A stretch of 64,000 nt of DNA from contig NZ_CP046914.1 in the NCBI RefSeq assembly GCF_009789675.1, forward strand, positions 620,001 through 684,000, given 5' to 3'. The DNA comes from Paraburkholderia acidisoli. Its GTDB lineage: Bacteria; Pseudomonadota; Gammaproteobacteria; Burkholderiales; Burkholderiaceae. Below the pieces are notes generated by a model that saw only the letters and a program-made list of their open reading frames with translations, had not been told where the DNA came from and made no database searches. Shown here piece after piece: positions 55,842 through 64,000 of the stretch. The stretch's first letter is position 1. Every line of letters begins with the position of its first letter. The position numbers were made by a program, and so were the translations under genes.

Positions 55842-57533
55842 TCAAACGCGCGCGACGTCGAATTGCGCCTTGCTGCCCTTGCCGTACACCTTGAGCGCGC
55901 CTTTCTCGCCCACCGCATTCGGCCGGTTGAAGATCCAGTTTTGCCACGCCGAGAGGCGCCCGAAAATGCGTGTCTCCATGGTTTCGGGACCATTGAAGCG
56001 CAGATTCGCTTCGAGGCCGGTGAGCGCGTCGGGCGACATCACCGCGCGTTCCTCCAGCGCAATGCGGATCTCGTCGGCCCAGTCGATGTCGTCCGGCGAT
56101 GCGGTCACGAGACCGAGGCGCTCCGCTTCCACCGCCTTGACCATCTGACCGATTTTGGCGCGTGCCGCGTCGAGCGGTTCGGATTCCTCATAAAACCGTC
56201 GCGCCAGTCTCGACTGATGCGTAACCATCGGATAAAGGCCGAAATTCGCCTCCGAAAGCGTGATGGCCGGTTCCTCGTCTTCATTGGCGGGCAGCGCGGC
56301 CATGTAGGTGCGGTCGGCGGCGAATGCGAACTCGGCGAGCGTACCGGTGAAGCACGAGCCCGGCTCGATCAGCGCGAACAGCGAACGCGACGAGACGTCG
56401 ATACGGGCCAACGTGCGGCGCAGCATGCCGATGGTTTCGCGTACAAACCAGTGATCGCGGTGTGCGAGCAACGCGGCGTCGGCGGCGAGCACATGGCGTG
56501 CGTCGCCTTCCGTCTTGAGGATCCACGTGCCGATGTCGAGTTCGTTGGTGCGCATCGAGAGAATCGCGTCGTCGAGTTCACGCGCGAACTGCAGTGGCCA
56601 CCACGACGTCCCTGCGGCAACGATCGCTTCGATGTCGGCGGCGGGCGCCGCGACCGGCGCTTTCGCCGTAAAAGTTGCAATGCGTTTCGCGCGGTCGATG
56701 GCGACCTCGACGGTCGCGTAGCTCAGGCCGTTCTCGTGTTCGACGCGCTCGATGCGCGTGAGCGCGACGCCCTGTGCGTCGGCGGGTCGGTCGCTCGTTG
56801 CCGCCAGTTCCAGCGCACGCGCTTGCACCGCCTGGCCGAACTGATTGGGCTTGACGACGTCGTCGACGAGACGCCATGCCTTCGCGCGCTCGCCGCGAAT
56901 GCCTTCCACCACGGTGCAGAAAATGTCCGCGCGATCGTGGCGCACCTTGCGCTTGTCGGTCAGACGCGTGAGACCGCCCGTGCCGGGCAGCACGCCGAGC
57001 AACGGCACCTCGGGCAACGCCACCGACGAGGAACGGTCGTCCACCAGCATGATTTCGTCGCAGGCGAGCGCCAGTTCATAGCCGCCGCCGGCACAGGCGC
57101 CATTCACGGCTGCAATAAACTTCAGGCCGGAGTGACGCGACGAGTCCTCGAGGCCGTTACGCGTTTCATTCGTGAATTTGCAGAAGTTGACCTTCCACGC
57201 ATGCGTGGAAAGGCCGAGCATGAAGATGTTGGCGCCCGAGCAGAACACGCGGTCCTTGAGGCTCGTCAGCACGACCGTGCGCACTTCCGGATGTTCGAAG
57301 CGAATGCGCTGGATCGCGTCGTGCAGTTCGATGTCGACGCCCAGATCGTACGAGTTCAGCTTCAGCTTGTAGCCGTCGCGAATGCCGCCGTCCTCGGCGA
57401 TGTCAATGCCGAGCGTCGCGACGCTGCCGTCGAACGTCAGTTTCCAGTGCCGGTACTGCGAGGGGTCGGTGCGGTAGTCGACCCGTTGCGCAACGACCGG
57501 TTGCGGGGCGACGGCGGTGTCTGCTGCGGCCAT
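55842..57533 (-). CDS. boxC: 2,3-epoxybenzoyl-CoA dihydrolase BoxC
   Basis: A 563-residue crotonase-superfamily enzyme that opens the ring of 2,3-epoxybenzoyl-CoA with release of formate. The crotonase domain has SGANIFMLGLSTHAWKVNFCKFTNETRNGLED and AAVNGACAGGGYELALACDEIMLVDDRSSSVALPEVPLLGVLPGTGGL. A second, longer helical region follows. It ends WQNWIFNRPNAVGEKGALKVYG. The ATG at 57533 has AGGAGA five bases upstream; an in-frame start at 57560 is less good. First gene of boxCBA, under the promoter at 57572-57613. Confidence 0.96.
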   Translation of the reverse strand: MAAADTAVAPQPVVAQRVDYRTDPSQYRHWKLTFDGSVATLGIDIAEDGGIRDGYKLKLNSYDLGVDIELHDAIQRIRFEHPEVRTVVLTSLKDRVFCSGANIFMLGLSTHAWKVNFCKFTNETRNGLEDSSRHSGLKFIAAVNGACAGGGYELALACDEIMLVDDRSSSVALPEVPLLGVLPGTGGLTRLTDKRKVRHDRADIFCTVVEGIRGERAKAWRLVDDVVKPNQFGQAVQARALELAATSDRPADAQGVALTRIERVEHENGLSYATVEVAIDRAKRIATFTAKAPVAAPAADIEAIVAAGTSWWPLQFARELDDAILSMRTNELDIGTWILKTEGDARHVLAADAALLAHRDHWFVRETIGMLRRTLARIDVSSRSLFALIEPGSCFTGTLAEFAFAADRTYMAALPANEDEEPAITLSEANFGLYPMVTHQSRLARRFYEESEPLDAARAKIGQMVKAVEAERLGLVTASPDDIDWADEIRIALEERAVMSPDALTGLEANLRFNGPETMETRIFGRLSAWQNWIFNRPNAVGEKGALKVYGKGSKAQFDVARV

Positions 57534-57571
57534 GAGTGTCTCCTGGTGTGCTTTCGTCATTCGTTGAATGA

Positions 57572-57613
57572 ACGATAGTGCAACACCCCACCCATGTAAA
57601 GCACTTTAGTGCA
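57572..57613 (-). promoter_or_regulatory. boxCBA promoter with BoxR operator
   Basis: On the minus strand, -35 TTTACA (57600-57595), a 17-bp spacer and -10 TATCGT (57577-57572). The perfect inverted repeat GCACT-TT-AGTGC (57601-57612) abuts the -35. Another TGCACT lies at the -10. The block ACTAWAGTGCTTKACATG is shared with the divergent box promoter at 58634. BoxR family regulators are known to repress box genes and respond to benzoyl-CoA; assigning this site to BoxR is inference. Confidence 0.7.
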
Positions 57614-57658
57614 TTTTAATTCCGGTCAGGGGTAAACCCCGGTGCAGTAAAACGCATC

Positions 57659-58606
57659 TCAATCGACACGCGGCGCTTCCGCGCCGAGCCGGGCCGCCAG
57701 CCGGTCGCGCAGTTGCAGATACGTGTCGGCGAGCGTCCTTTCGCTGGTCTCGAACGTCATGTCGGCCCGGCCATACAACTCGGCACGACCGGCCAGAATG
57801 CGCTTGAGATCGTCCATCGCCTCGCGGTTACCCGACATCGGCCGTAGATCGCCCTGCGCGACCACGCGGCGCATGTGCTCTTCGGGCGTGGCCTGCAGCC
57901 AGACCGTGAAGCAGTGCGCGAGCAGCATGTTGAACGTGGAGGGTTCGGACACCAGCCCGCCAGGCGACGCGATCACCGCGCGCGGGTGCTCCGCAATCAC
58001 GGCCTCGAGCGCGCGATGCTCGTAGCGCCGGTAAGCGCTCGCCCCGTACAGCGAATGAATTTCCGAAGGCGGGCAGCCAGCCAGTTGCTCGATCACGCGC
58101 GTGAGTTCCACGAACGGCACCTTCATTTCCTGCGCGAGCATGCGCCCCAGCGTGGATTTGCCCGCGCCGCGCAGGCCGACGAGCGCGATGCGATCGTTGC
58201 GATGCGGGTCGGCGGGCGCCTGCGAGAACATCTCCGCCAGCGCGACGCGCGCCCGCTGCAACGCCGCCTGATCGCGCCCCTGGAGCAGTTCGCGAATCAG
58301 CAGCCATTCGGCAGACGATGTGGTGACGTCGCCGATCACTTCCGCGAGCGAGCAGTTCAAGGTGGCCGCGATCTGCCGCAACACCAGCACCGACGCATTA
58401 CCCACGCCCGACTCGAGATTCGCCAGATGACGTTCCGAGAGGCCGGTTTCCGCCGCGAGCGTCTTGCGCGTCATGCCGCGCCGCGCGCGCAGCAGCCGCA
58501 CGCGCTCGCCCATCGCCGTGAGGAACGGGTCGCGTTCGACGCGCTCGCCCCGCGCGACGTCGTCGGCGAGATCGGCGGGCGGCTCGACAACGTAAGTTTG
58601 CTTCAT
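57659..58606 (-). CDS. boxR: benzoyl-CoA-responsive regulator BoxR (XRE domain fused to shikimate-kinase-like domain)
   Basis: A 315-residue BoxR/BzdR-type regulator. The XRE helix-turn-helix is at about 33-90 (VRLLRARRGMTRKTLAAETGLSERHLANLESG). The C-terminal half resembles shikimate kinase with Walker A GLRGAGKS (144-151), and senses benzoyl-CoA in studied homologues. It lies upstream of boxC in the same direction and divergent from the DUF4863-boxD arm, with an operator 28 bp before its start, so autoregulation is likely. Confidence 0.95.
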   Translation of the reverse strand: MKQTYVVEPPADLADDVARGERVERDPFLTAMGERVRLLRARRGMTRKTLAAETGLSERHLANLESGVGNASVLVLRQIAATLNCSLAEVIGDVTTSSAEWLLIRELLQGRDQAALQRARVALAEMFSQAPADPHRNDRIALVGLRGAGKSTLGRMLAQEMKVPFVELTRVIEQLAGCPPSEIHSLYGASAYRRYEHRALEAVIAEHPRAVIASPGGLVSEPSTFNMLLAHCFTVWLQATPEEHMRRVVAQGDLRPMSGNREAMDDLKRILAGRAELYGRADMTFETSERTLADTYLQLRDRLAARLGAEAPRVD

Positions 58607-58633
58607 CTTCTGAGACCTCTCAACGCGAATTTA

Positions 58634-58675
58634 TGTACTATAGTGCTTGACATGCACTTTGCGGACGGTTAATTT
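58634..58675 (+). promoter_or_regulatory. promoter and BoxR operator for the DUF4863-boxD-ligase arm
   Basis: Perfect -35 TTGACA (58647-58652), 17-bp spacer, -10-like TAATTT (58670-58675). The inverted repeat AGTGC-TTGACAT-GCACT (58642-58658) covers the -35. The block from 58634 to 58654 matches the boxC promoter site at 18 of 21 positions. Confidence 0.7.
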
Positions 58676-58858
58676 TCGACCAAAAGTGCAATCGACGACA
58701 AATATCAATTTGTTGGCACCGGCGCCGCGGCTGATTTCGCGACGACGGCAACGCCCCACGATGCGCCAGCAGTTTGTTGCATGCTGGCGCCAAAGCCCCC
58801 ATCTCGCATGGGACCGGCGCCAGCCCATGCGATGGCGTCGGATCGACAGGAGACACGC

Positions 58859-59329
58859 ATGTCGCCGCAAGAGTTCGAACGCCTCGTCGCAGGCGTGACC
58901 GCGCAGATCGCCGACCGACCGCTCGATGATGCACTCGACGCGTGGCTCAACGCCACCTGGCCGGACGGCAGTCCGACGTTCGAAGCGCTTGCAGAAGCCT
59001 GCCGCGCCGGCGTGGCCGAAGGTTGGCTCTGTAACCGCGAAGCGGGCGGCTTGCGCTACGGCCGCATTTTCAAGGCGCTGCCCGCGACGCACGGTTTTTC
59101 CGTTGACGTCGTGAGCATGAAAGATATTGCCGGTCCGCACCACGCGCACCCGAACGGCGAAATCGATCTCATCATGCCGCTCACCGCGGACGCCACCTTC
59201 GACGGCCGGCCGGCGGGCTGGTGCGTGTACGGTCCCGGCACGGCGCACCGGCCAACGGTCGCACACGGCGAAGCACTCGTGCTCTATCTGCTGCCCGCAG
59301 GGGCAATCGAATTCACTCAGGCGGCTTGA
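58859..59329 (+). CDS. DUF4863 family protein (4-hydroxylaminobenzoate lyase-like)
   Basis: A 156-residue cupin-like protein. Segments: LCNREAGGLRYGRIFKALPATHGFSVDVVSMKDIAGPHHAHPNGEIDLIMPL and WCVYGPGTAHRPTVAHGEALVLYLLPAGAIEF. The HHAHPNGEID and GTAHRPTVAHG stretches look like a metal-binding cupin. DUF4863 includes PnbB, 4-hydroxylaminobenzoate lyase of nitrobenzoate degraders, but its presence in box clusters suggests a separate benzoate-linked role. AGGAGA is five bases before the ATG at 58859. First gene of the rightward arm. Confidence 0.85.
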   Translation: MSPQEFERLVAGVTAQIADRPLDDALDAWLNATWPDGSPTFEALAEACRAGVAEGWLCNREAGGLRYGRIFKALPATHGFSVDVVSMKDIAGPHHAHPNGEIDLIMPLTADATFDGRPAGWCVYGPGTAHRPTVAHGEALVLYLLPAGAIEFTQAA

Positions 59330-59467
59330 TTCGCTCGAATCTCAATTCGTGCACTGCGTTGCATGCACTGCATGACCGGCACTGCCGGTGCCGCGATGCA
59401 TGACCTGCACGCCCGCGCGTCCTTCTGGACGCACTTTGCTTCCTGTTTTGCCGACGAGGCCCATCGC

Positions 59468-61063
59468 ATGACTTCGCTGCTTCCCAATTACGTCGCCGGC
59501 CGCTGGGTCGCCGGCACTGGCCCCGCCACTCCGCTCGTCGATCCGGTTACCGGGGAAACACTCGTCAGCGTGTCGAGCGGCGGACTCGATCTGCCTGCGG
59601 CGTTCGATCACGCCCGCACGACGGGCGGCGGCGCGTTGCGCGCGCTCGGCTATGCGCAACGCGCCGCGAAACTCGGCGAGATCGTCAAGCTGCTACAAGC
59701 GAATCGCGACCGCTATTACGAAATCTCGCTCGCCAACTCGGGCACCACGCGCAACGATTCCGCCGTGGATATCGACGGCGGCATTTTCACGCTCTCGTAT
59801 TACGCAAAGCTCGGCGCTTCGCTCGGTGACAGCCATGCACTGCGCGACGGCGACCTCGCGTCGCTCAGCAAGGACCAGAGCTTCGGCGTGCAGCACGTGC
59901 TCGTTCCCACCCGCGGCGTCGCACTGTTCATCAACGCGTTCAACTTCCCGTCTTGGGGCCTTTGGGAAAAAGCCGCGCCCGCCTTGCTCTCCGGCGTACC
60001 GGTAATCGTCAAGCCCGCCACCGCGACCGCATGGCTCACGCATCGGATGGTCGCCGACATCGTGGAAGCGGGCATCTTGCCCGAAGGCGCGATATCCATC
60101 GTCTGCGGCAGCTCGGCAGGCTTGCTCGACCCGATCGGCCCCTTCGACGTTGTCTCGTTCACGGGCTCGGCGCAAACCGCCGCCACACTGCGCCGGCATG
60201 CCGCTTTCGTCGAACGTGGAGCGCGCCTGAACGTCGAGGCGGACAGCCTCAACAGCGCGATTCTTTGCGCCGACGCCGCGCCGGGCACCGAAGCCTTCGA
60301 CATGTTCGTGAGCGAAGTGGTACGCGAAATCACAGTGAAATCCGGGCAAAAATGCACGGCGATACGGCGCGCGTTCGTGCCCGCCTCTCATCTGGACGCA
60401 GCCGTCGCTGCCATCACGGCGAAGCTCTCGAAGGTCGTCGTCGGTAATCCGCGCAACGATTCCGTGCGTATGGGTTCGCTCGTGAGCCGCGAGCAACTGG
60501 CGCATGTGCGCGACGGCATTGCGGCGCTTGGCGAAGAGGCCGAGCTCGTGTTCAACGGTGCAACGCTGCCGCTGGTCGATGCCGATGCCGCAATCGCGGC
60601 TTGTATCGCGCCGCATCTCTTCGTCATGAGGAATCCTGACGAAGCACTTCGTCTGCACGATGTCGAGGTGTTCGGCCCCGTCGCCACGCTCGCGCCTTAC
60701 ACCGTGCGCGACGACGTACTGCCCGAAACCCATGCTGTCGAGCTGGCCCGGCGCGGCCAGGGCTCGCTCGTCGCCTCGATCTACGCCAACGACAGCACGC
60801 ATCTCGCACGCGTCGCGCTCGAACTCGCCGACACGCACGGCCGCGTGCACGCGCTCTCGCCTTCGGTACGCCAAACCCAGACCGGACACGGCAACGTCAT
60901 GCCGATGTCGCTGCACGGCGGCCCCGGACGCGCGGGCGGCGGCGAGGAACTGGGCGGCTTGCGCGCGCTGGGCTTCTATCATCGCCGGGCCGCAATCCAG
61001 GGATCGGCCGAAACGTTGGGCGCACTCGTCGACGCCGGCGTGCAAGCGTCCAGCCCCAGCTAG
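59468..61063 (+). CDS. boxD: 3,4-dehydroadipyl-CoA semialdehyde dehydrogenase BoxD
   Basis: A 531-residue aldehyde dehydrogenase that oxidises the ring-opened semialdehyde to 3,4-dehydroadipyl-CoA. Cofactor region NAFNFPSWGLWEKAAPALLSGVPVIVKPATATAWLT; VVSFTGSAQTAATLR; the glutamate region is NVEADSLNSAIL; the catalytic cysteine is C296 in KSGQKCTAIRRAF. EVFGPVATLAPY and GPGRAGGGEELGGLRALGFYHRRAAIQG match BoxD and PaaZ-type proteins. The ATG at 59468 has GAGG eight bases upstream. It is 138 bp after the DUF4863 gene. Confidence 0.94.
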   Translation: MTSLLPNYVAGRWVAGTGPATPLVDPVTGETLVSVSSGGLDLPAAFDHARTTGGGALRALGYAQRAAKLGEIVKLLQANRDRYYEISLANSGTTRNDSAVDIDGGIFTLSYYAKLGASLGDSHALRDGDLASLSKDQSFGVQHVLVPTRGVALFINAFNFPSWGLWEKAAPALLSGVPVIVKPATATAWLTHRMVADIVEAGILPEGAISIVCGSSAGLLDPIGPFDVVSFTGSAQTAATLRRHAAFVERGARLNVEADSLNSAILCADAAPGTEAFDMFVSEVVREITVKSGQKCTAIRRAFVPASHLDAAVAAITAKLSKVVVGNPRNDSVRMGSLVSREQLAHVRDGIAALGEEAELVFNGATLPLVDADAAIAACIAPHLFVMRNPDEALRLHDVEVFGPVATLAPYTVRDDVLPETHAVELARRGQGSLVASIYANDSTHLARVALELADTHGRVHALSPSVRQTQTGHGNVMPMSLHGGPGRAGGGEELGGLRALGFYHRRAAIQGSAETLGALVDAGVQASSPS

Positions 61064-61205
61064 TCGAGCTGGACAAGCGCTTCGAACCCGCAGGCAGGAA
61101 CCGCAACAAGACGAGAACGATTCAACCGAGACCAGACGATCGACGCCGCCGCGACGCTTCGCGGTGAAGCCACGCGATCGCGGCAGACAGAGTGGAGACA
61201 ACAAC

Positions 61206-62846
61206 GTGGACATCCAGGCAGCGTCGCCCGAACCCGCCGCCATCGCGGCAGCGCCCCCCGTGCCGGCGGCCGAACCGCCGCCCGCGCAATTCAACTTTGC
61301 CACGCACCTGTTCGCGCTGAACACCGCGCGCGCGGCGAAGATTGCCTATATCGACGATAACGGCGCGCTCAGTTACGCCGAACTCGAAACGCGCGCACGT
61401 CGCTTCGCAAGTGCGTTGCGCGCGCTCGGCGTGCATGCCGAAGAACGTATCCTGCTCGTGATGCTCGACACCGTCGAGTTGCCGATCGCTTTTCTCGGCG
61501 CGCTCCATGCGGGCGTGGTACCCGTCGTCGTCAATACGTTGCTCACTTCCGCCGACTACGTCTACATGCTCACGCACAGCCGTGCGCGGGTCGTGATCGC
61601 ATCCGGCGCGGTATTGCCTACGGTTGCAGCGGCACTCACGCAAGTCGAATGTGAGGAATGCAAACTAATCGTTTCTCAGCCCGTGCCCGACGAGGCCACC
61701 GTTTCGAACGCGGCGGCGCACACGCACGTGCTCGCCGACCTCGTCGCGAGCGCCGAACCCGCGTTGCGCGCCGCACCCACCGGTTGCGACGACATTGCGT
61801 TCTGGCTCTATTCGTCCGGGTCGACGGGCAAGCCCAAGGGCACGGTACATACGCACGCCAACCTCTACTGGACCGTCGAAACCTACGCCAAGCCCATCCT
61901 CGGCATTCAGGAAAGCGACATCGCTTTTTCGGCTGCGAAACTGTTCTTCGCTTATGGTCTGGGCAACGGGCTGACGTTCCCGCTTTCCGTGGGCGCGACC
62001 ACCGTGCTGATGGCAGAACGCCCCACCGCCGACGCGATCTTCGCGCGCCTCGTCAAACATCGCCCCACCGTGTTCTACGGCGTGCCCACGCTTTACGCGA
62101 GCATGATGGCCTCGCCGAATCTGCCCGCGCGCGCCGACGTCGCATTGCGCGTCTGCACCTCGGCCGGAGAAGCACTGCCGCGCGAGATCGGCGAGCGCTT
62201 CAGCCAGCATTTCGGCAGCGACATACTCGACGGTATCGGCTCGACCGAAATGCTGCATATCTTCCTGTCGAACCGCCCCGGCGCGGTCGAGTACGGCACG
62301 ACCGGGCACCCCGTGCCGGGCTATGAAATCGAACTGCGTGATGAAGCGGGCCACCTCGTGCCCGATGGCGAGATCGGCGACCTCTACATTCGCGGGCCGA
62401 GCGCGGCCGTCATGTACTGGAGCAATCGCGAGAAGTCACGCGCGACATTTCTCGGCGACTGGGTACGCAGCGGCGATAAATATCGACGCTTGCCCAGCGG
62501 CGCCTATCTCTATGCGGGCCGCAGCGACGACATGCTCAAGGTCAGCGGCCAGTACGTGTCGCCCATCGAAGTGGAAATGGTGTTGATGCAGCACGATGCG
62601 GTGCTAGAAGCCGCCGTGATCGGTGTCGACCAGGGCGGACTCGTGAAGACCTGCGCGTTCGTCGTGCTCAAGCGCGCGGCGCAGGACGTGCCGCCCGAAG
62701 CGCTCGTCGACGAATTGAAGGCCTTCGTGAAGTCACGGCTCGCGCCGCATAAATATCCGCGCGATATTCTCTTTGTCGACGATCTGCCGAAAACAGCGAC
62801 TGGTAAGATTCAACGCTTCCGTCTGCGCCAGCAACTTCAGCCGTGA
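61206..62846 (+). CDS. bclA: benzoate-CoA ligase
   Basis: A 546-residue adenylate-forming enzyme that activates benzoate with ATP and CoA, the entry step of the pathway. The P-loop SSGSTGKPKGTVHTH begins near residue 203. FFAYGLGNGLTFPLSVGATTVLMAERPTAD is the benzoate-CoA ligase segment. DGIGSTEMLHIFLSN, YWSNREKSRATFLGDWVRSGDKY and the catalytic lysine in TATGKIQRFRLR follow. The start is GTG with GGAG eight bases upstream. A Pro/Ala-rich 27-residue leader precedes the fold. Its stop overlaps the next start. Confidence 0.94.
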   Translation: MDIQAASPEPAAIAAAPPVPAAEPPPAQFNFATHLFALNTARAAKIAYIDDNGALSYAELETRARRFASALRALGVHAEERILLVMLDTVELPIAFLGALHAGVVPVVVNTLLTSADYVYMLTHSRARVVIASGAVLPTVAAALTQVECEECKLIVSQPVPDEATVSNAAAHTHVLADLVASAEPALRAAPTGCDDIAFWLYSSGSTGKPKGTVHTHANLYWTVETYAKPILGIQESDIAFSAAKLFFAYGLGNGLTFPLSVGATTVLMAERPTADAIFARLVKHRPTVFYGVPTLYASMMASPNLPARADVALRVCTSAGEALPREIGERFSQHFGSDILDGIGSTEMLHIFLSNRPGAVEYGTTGHPVPGYEIELRDEAGHLVPDGEIGDLYIRGPSAAVMYWSNREKSRATFLGDWVRSGDKYRRLPSGAYLYAGRSDDMLKVSGQYVSPIEVEMVLMQHDAVLEAAVIGVDQGGLVKTCAFVVLKRAAQDVPPEALVDELKAFVKSRLAPHKYPRDILFVDDLPKTATGKIQRFRLRQQLQP

Positions 62847-63676
62847 TCGACACCATGACTCAAAGCGAATTCGCGACCCTTCCCGCCACTGCCACGCGCG
62901 ACGCGCTGCGCATCGAGTATCGATGGATCGGCACAGCGCGTCAGGACGCACCGCTCGCCGTATTTCTGCACGAAGGGCTGGGCTCCGTCGCGATGTGGAA
63001 AGACTGGCCTGCCGCCTTGTGCGAACGGCTCGGCATGCGCGGGCTCGTGTATTCGCGTCCCGGCTACGGACGCTCCACGCCACGCGCGCACGACACGAAA
63101 TGGCCCGTGAATTTCATGTCGCATCAGGCTCGCGACGTGCTGCCCGCACTCCTCGACGCGCTGGATATCGGCGCCGCCGAGCGCGCCCGTATGTGGCTCG
63201 TCGGCCATAGCGACGGGGCCTCGATCACGCTGCTCCACGCCGCGGCGTTTCCCGATGCCATCGCGGGAGCGATCGTCATTGCGCCGCATGTGTTCGTGGA
63301 AGACATTTCGGTGACCAGCATCGCCGAAGCGAAAGTTGCGTACGAAACCACTTCGTTGCGCGACAAGCTCGCGCGTTATCACGACGACGTCGATTCGGCA
63401 TTCTATGGCTGGAACGATATCTGGCTCGATCCGGCTTTTCGCGCGTGGAATATCGTCGACGAGATCGGGACGATCAGCGCACCACTGCTCGCAGTGCAAG
63501 CGCACGACGACCATTACGGCACCATGGCGCAGGTCGAGGCGATTGGCAACGTGGTGAAGCATGCCCGCGTGCATGCGCTGCCGCATGGCGGTCATTCACC
63601 GCATCGCGATGCGCCGCAATTGCTCGACGACGTCATCGTGCAGTTCATTGCGTCCCACCGCGCTTCCGCAGCCTGA
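62843..63676 (+). CDS. alpha/beta hydrolase of the box operon
   Basis: A 277-residue alpha/beta-hydrolase. HEGLGSVAMWKDWPAALCERLGMRGLVYSRPGYGRS opens the fold. The nucleophile is S123 in GHSDGAS, and the catalytic histidine is in PHGGHSPHRD. The GTG start overlaps the ligase stop (GTGA), so translation is coupled; an ATG four codons on could serve instead. Box clusters often carry such a hydrolase, thought to act as a thioesterase or lactonase that clears CoA intermediates. That role is not proven. Confidence 0.9.
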   Translation: MIDTMTQSEFATLPATATRDALRIEYRWIGTARQDAPLAVFLHEGLGSVAMWKDWPAALCERLGMRGLVYSRPGYGRSTPRAHDTKWPVNFMSHQARDVLPALLDALDIGAAERARMWLVGHSDGASITLLHAAAFPDAIAGAIVIAPHVFVEDISVTSIAEAKVAYETTSLRDKLARYHDDVDSAFYGWNDIWLDPAFRAWNIVDEIGTISAPLLAVQAHDDHYGTMAQVEAIGNVVKHARVHALPHGGHSPHRDAPQLLDDVIVQFIASHRASAA

Positions 63677-63689
63677 CGTTGCGCTCTCC

Positions 63690-63712
63690 ACGCGCACCAA
63701 TAGCGTGCGCGT
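63690..63712 (+). terminator. terminator of the rightward box operon
   Basis: Perfect eight-base arms ACGCGCAC and GTGCGCGT around CAATAGC, followed by CTTTCTC, 14 bp after the hydrolase stop. Confidence 0.65.
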
Positions 63713-63775
63713 CTTTCTCGCAACTTCCTTTCAAATATGAGTTTTTGATGTGATCCGATGCATTGCGCATTTCAA

Positions 63776-63916
63776 TCACTCGCAGTAGTACGACGAATAC
63801 CCTTTAAGGGCCGAAACCATCGCATCATCGCAATCCTTTGGTGATATCGTCTCCCATGAGCGCTGCGGGGGCAGCGCGGGCTGATTCTCCAGTCGAATGA
63901 CTCGGGAAATCCCCAT
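63776..63916 (-). CDS. possible small ORF, 46 residues (doubtful)
   Basis: Starts MGISRVIRLENQPALPPQRS and ends KGYSSYYCE. The composition is more protein-like than neighbouring antisense frames, but there is no clear ribosome site and I know no family. Could equally be chance in the promoter region of the next gene. Confidence 0.2.
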   Translation of the reverse strand: MGISRVIRLENQPALPPQRSWETISPKDCDDAMVSALKGYSSYYCE

Positions 63917-63959
63917 GGCGCGAGCAGGCGCGCCACGCCGCGCGGGGAAAGCCAGAACG

Positions 63960-64000
63960 ATGAGCGATTCCATTCAGATGAATGTCTCGAACAACTCGCT
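63960..64000 (+). CDS. start of a further gene (cut by window edge)
   Basis: An ATG at 63960 opens the frame MSDSIQMNVSNNS to the window end. GGGGAAAG lies about ten bases upstream. Too short to identify. Confidence 0.35.
   Translation, partial: MSDSIQMNVSNNS

Overview
The window is a GC-rich, densely coded stretch of a beta-proteobacterial genome. The closest fit is the Burkholderiaceae (Paraburkholderia, Caballeronia, Trinickia or Burkholderia). Evidence is gene content: a cepacian-type bce exopolysaccharide cluster, a box pathway for aerobic benzoyl-CoA breakdown with its BoxR regulator, DUF4148 and porin families typical of the order, and many overlapping ATGA junctions. I saw no tRNA, rRNA, CRISPR array, intact insertion sequence or prophage. 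The species assignment is inference.

Layout. 1-9.2 kb: exopolysaccharide cluster. bceB-bceC-bceD-bceE-bceF-bceG run leftwards (bceG is cut by the window edge) and bceA runs rightwards from a shared AT-rich divergent control region. 9.3-10.5 kb: an unusual protein with an IS5-type transposase DNA-binding N-terminus. 11.1-14.0 kb: two small secreted proteins, a DUF4337 membrane protein and a short PAS/LuxR-type regulator. 14.1-19.0 kb: livK-livHMGF branched-chain amino acid ABC transporter. 19.0-20.0 kb: AT-rich, nearly gene-free stretch. 20.0-22.8 kb: a second ABC transporter (TrpXYZ-like). 22.9-25.6 kb: PaaI-like thioesterase, class V aminotransferase, methyltransferase. 25.7-30.9 kb: sugar locus with a porin diverging from an MFS transporter and a GH31 glycosidase. 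31.1-37.3 kb: HAD phosphatase, then a MarR-FUSC-DUF1656-HlyD-NodT efflux operon. 37.4-45.7 kb: pbpC overlapped by a 2021-residue alpha-2-macroglobulin. 46.0-52.9 kb: DUF4148 protein, SBP56-type methanethiol oxidase with a partner membrane protein, SDR, nitroreductase, ketopantoate-reductase-like protein and a royal-jelly-type beta-propeller. 53.0-63.7 kb: box region, boxR-boxC-boxB-boxA leftwards and DUF4863-boxD-benzoate-CoA ligase-hydrolase rightwards. A new gene begins at the right edge.

How parts work together. The bce genes supply GDP-mannose (BceA), UDP-glucuronate (BceC), the lipid-linked first sugar (BceB) and export and chain-length control with a kinase/phosphatase pair (BceF, BceD, BceE). 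The box genes convert benzoate to benzoyl-CoA (ligase), epoxidise it (BoxAB), open the ring (BoxC) and oxidise the semialdehyde (BoxD). The two outward box promoters carry an almost identical -35/operator block, which suggests one repressor (BoxR) controls both arms. The porin and MFS promoters likewise share a motif, suggesting one missing regulator.

Start codons were chosen from visible Shine-Dalgarno sequences, signal peptides and overlaps. All family calls are from reading the sequence, without database searches.
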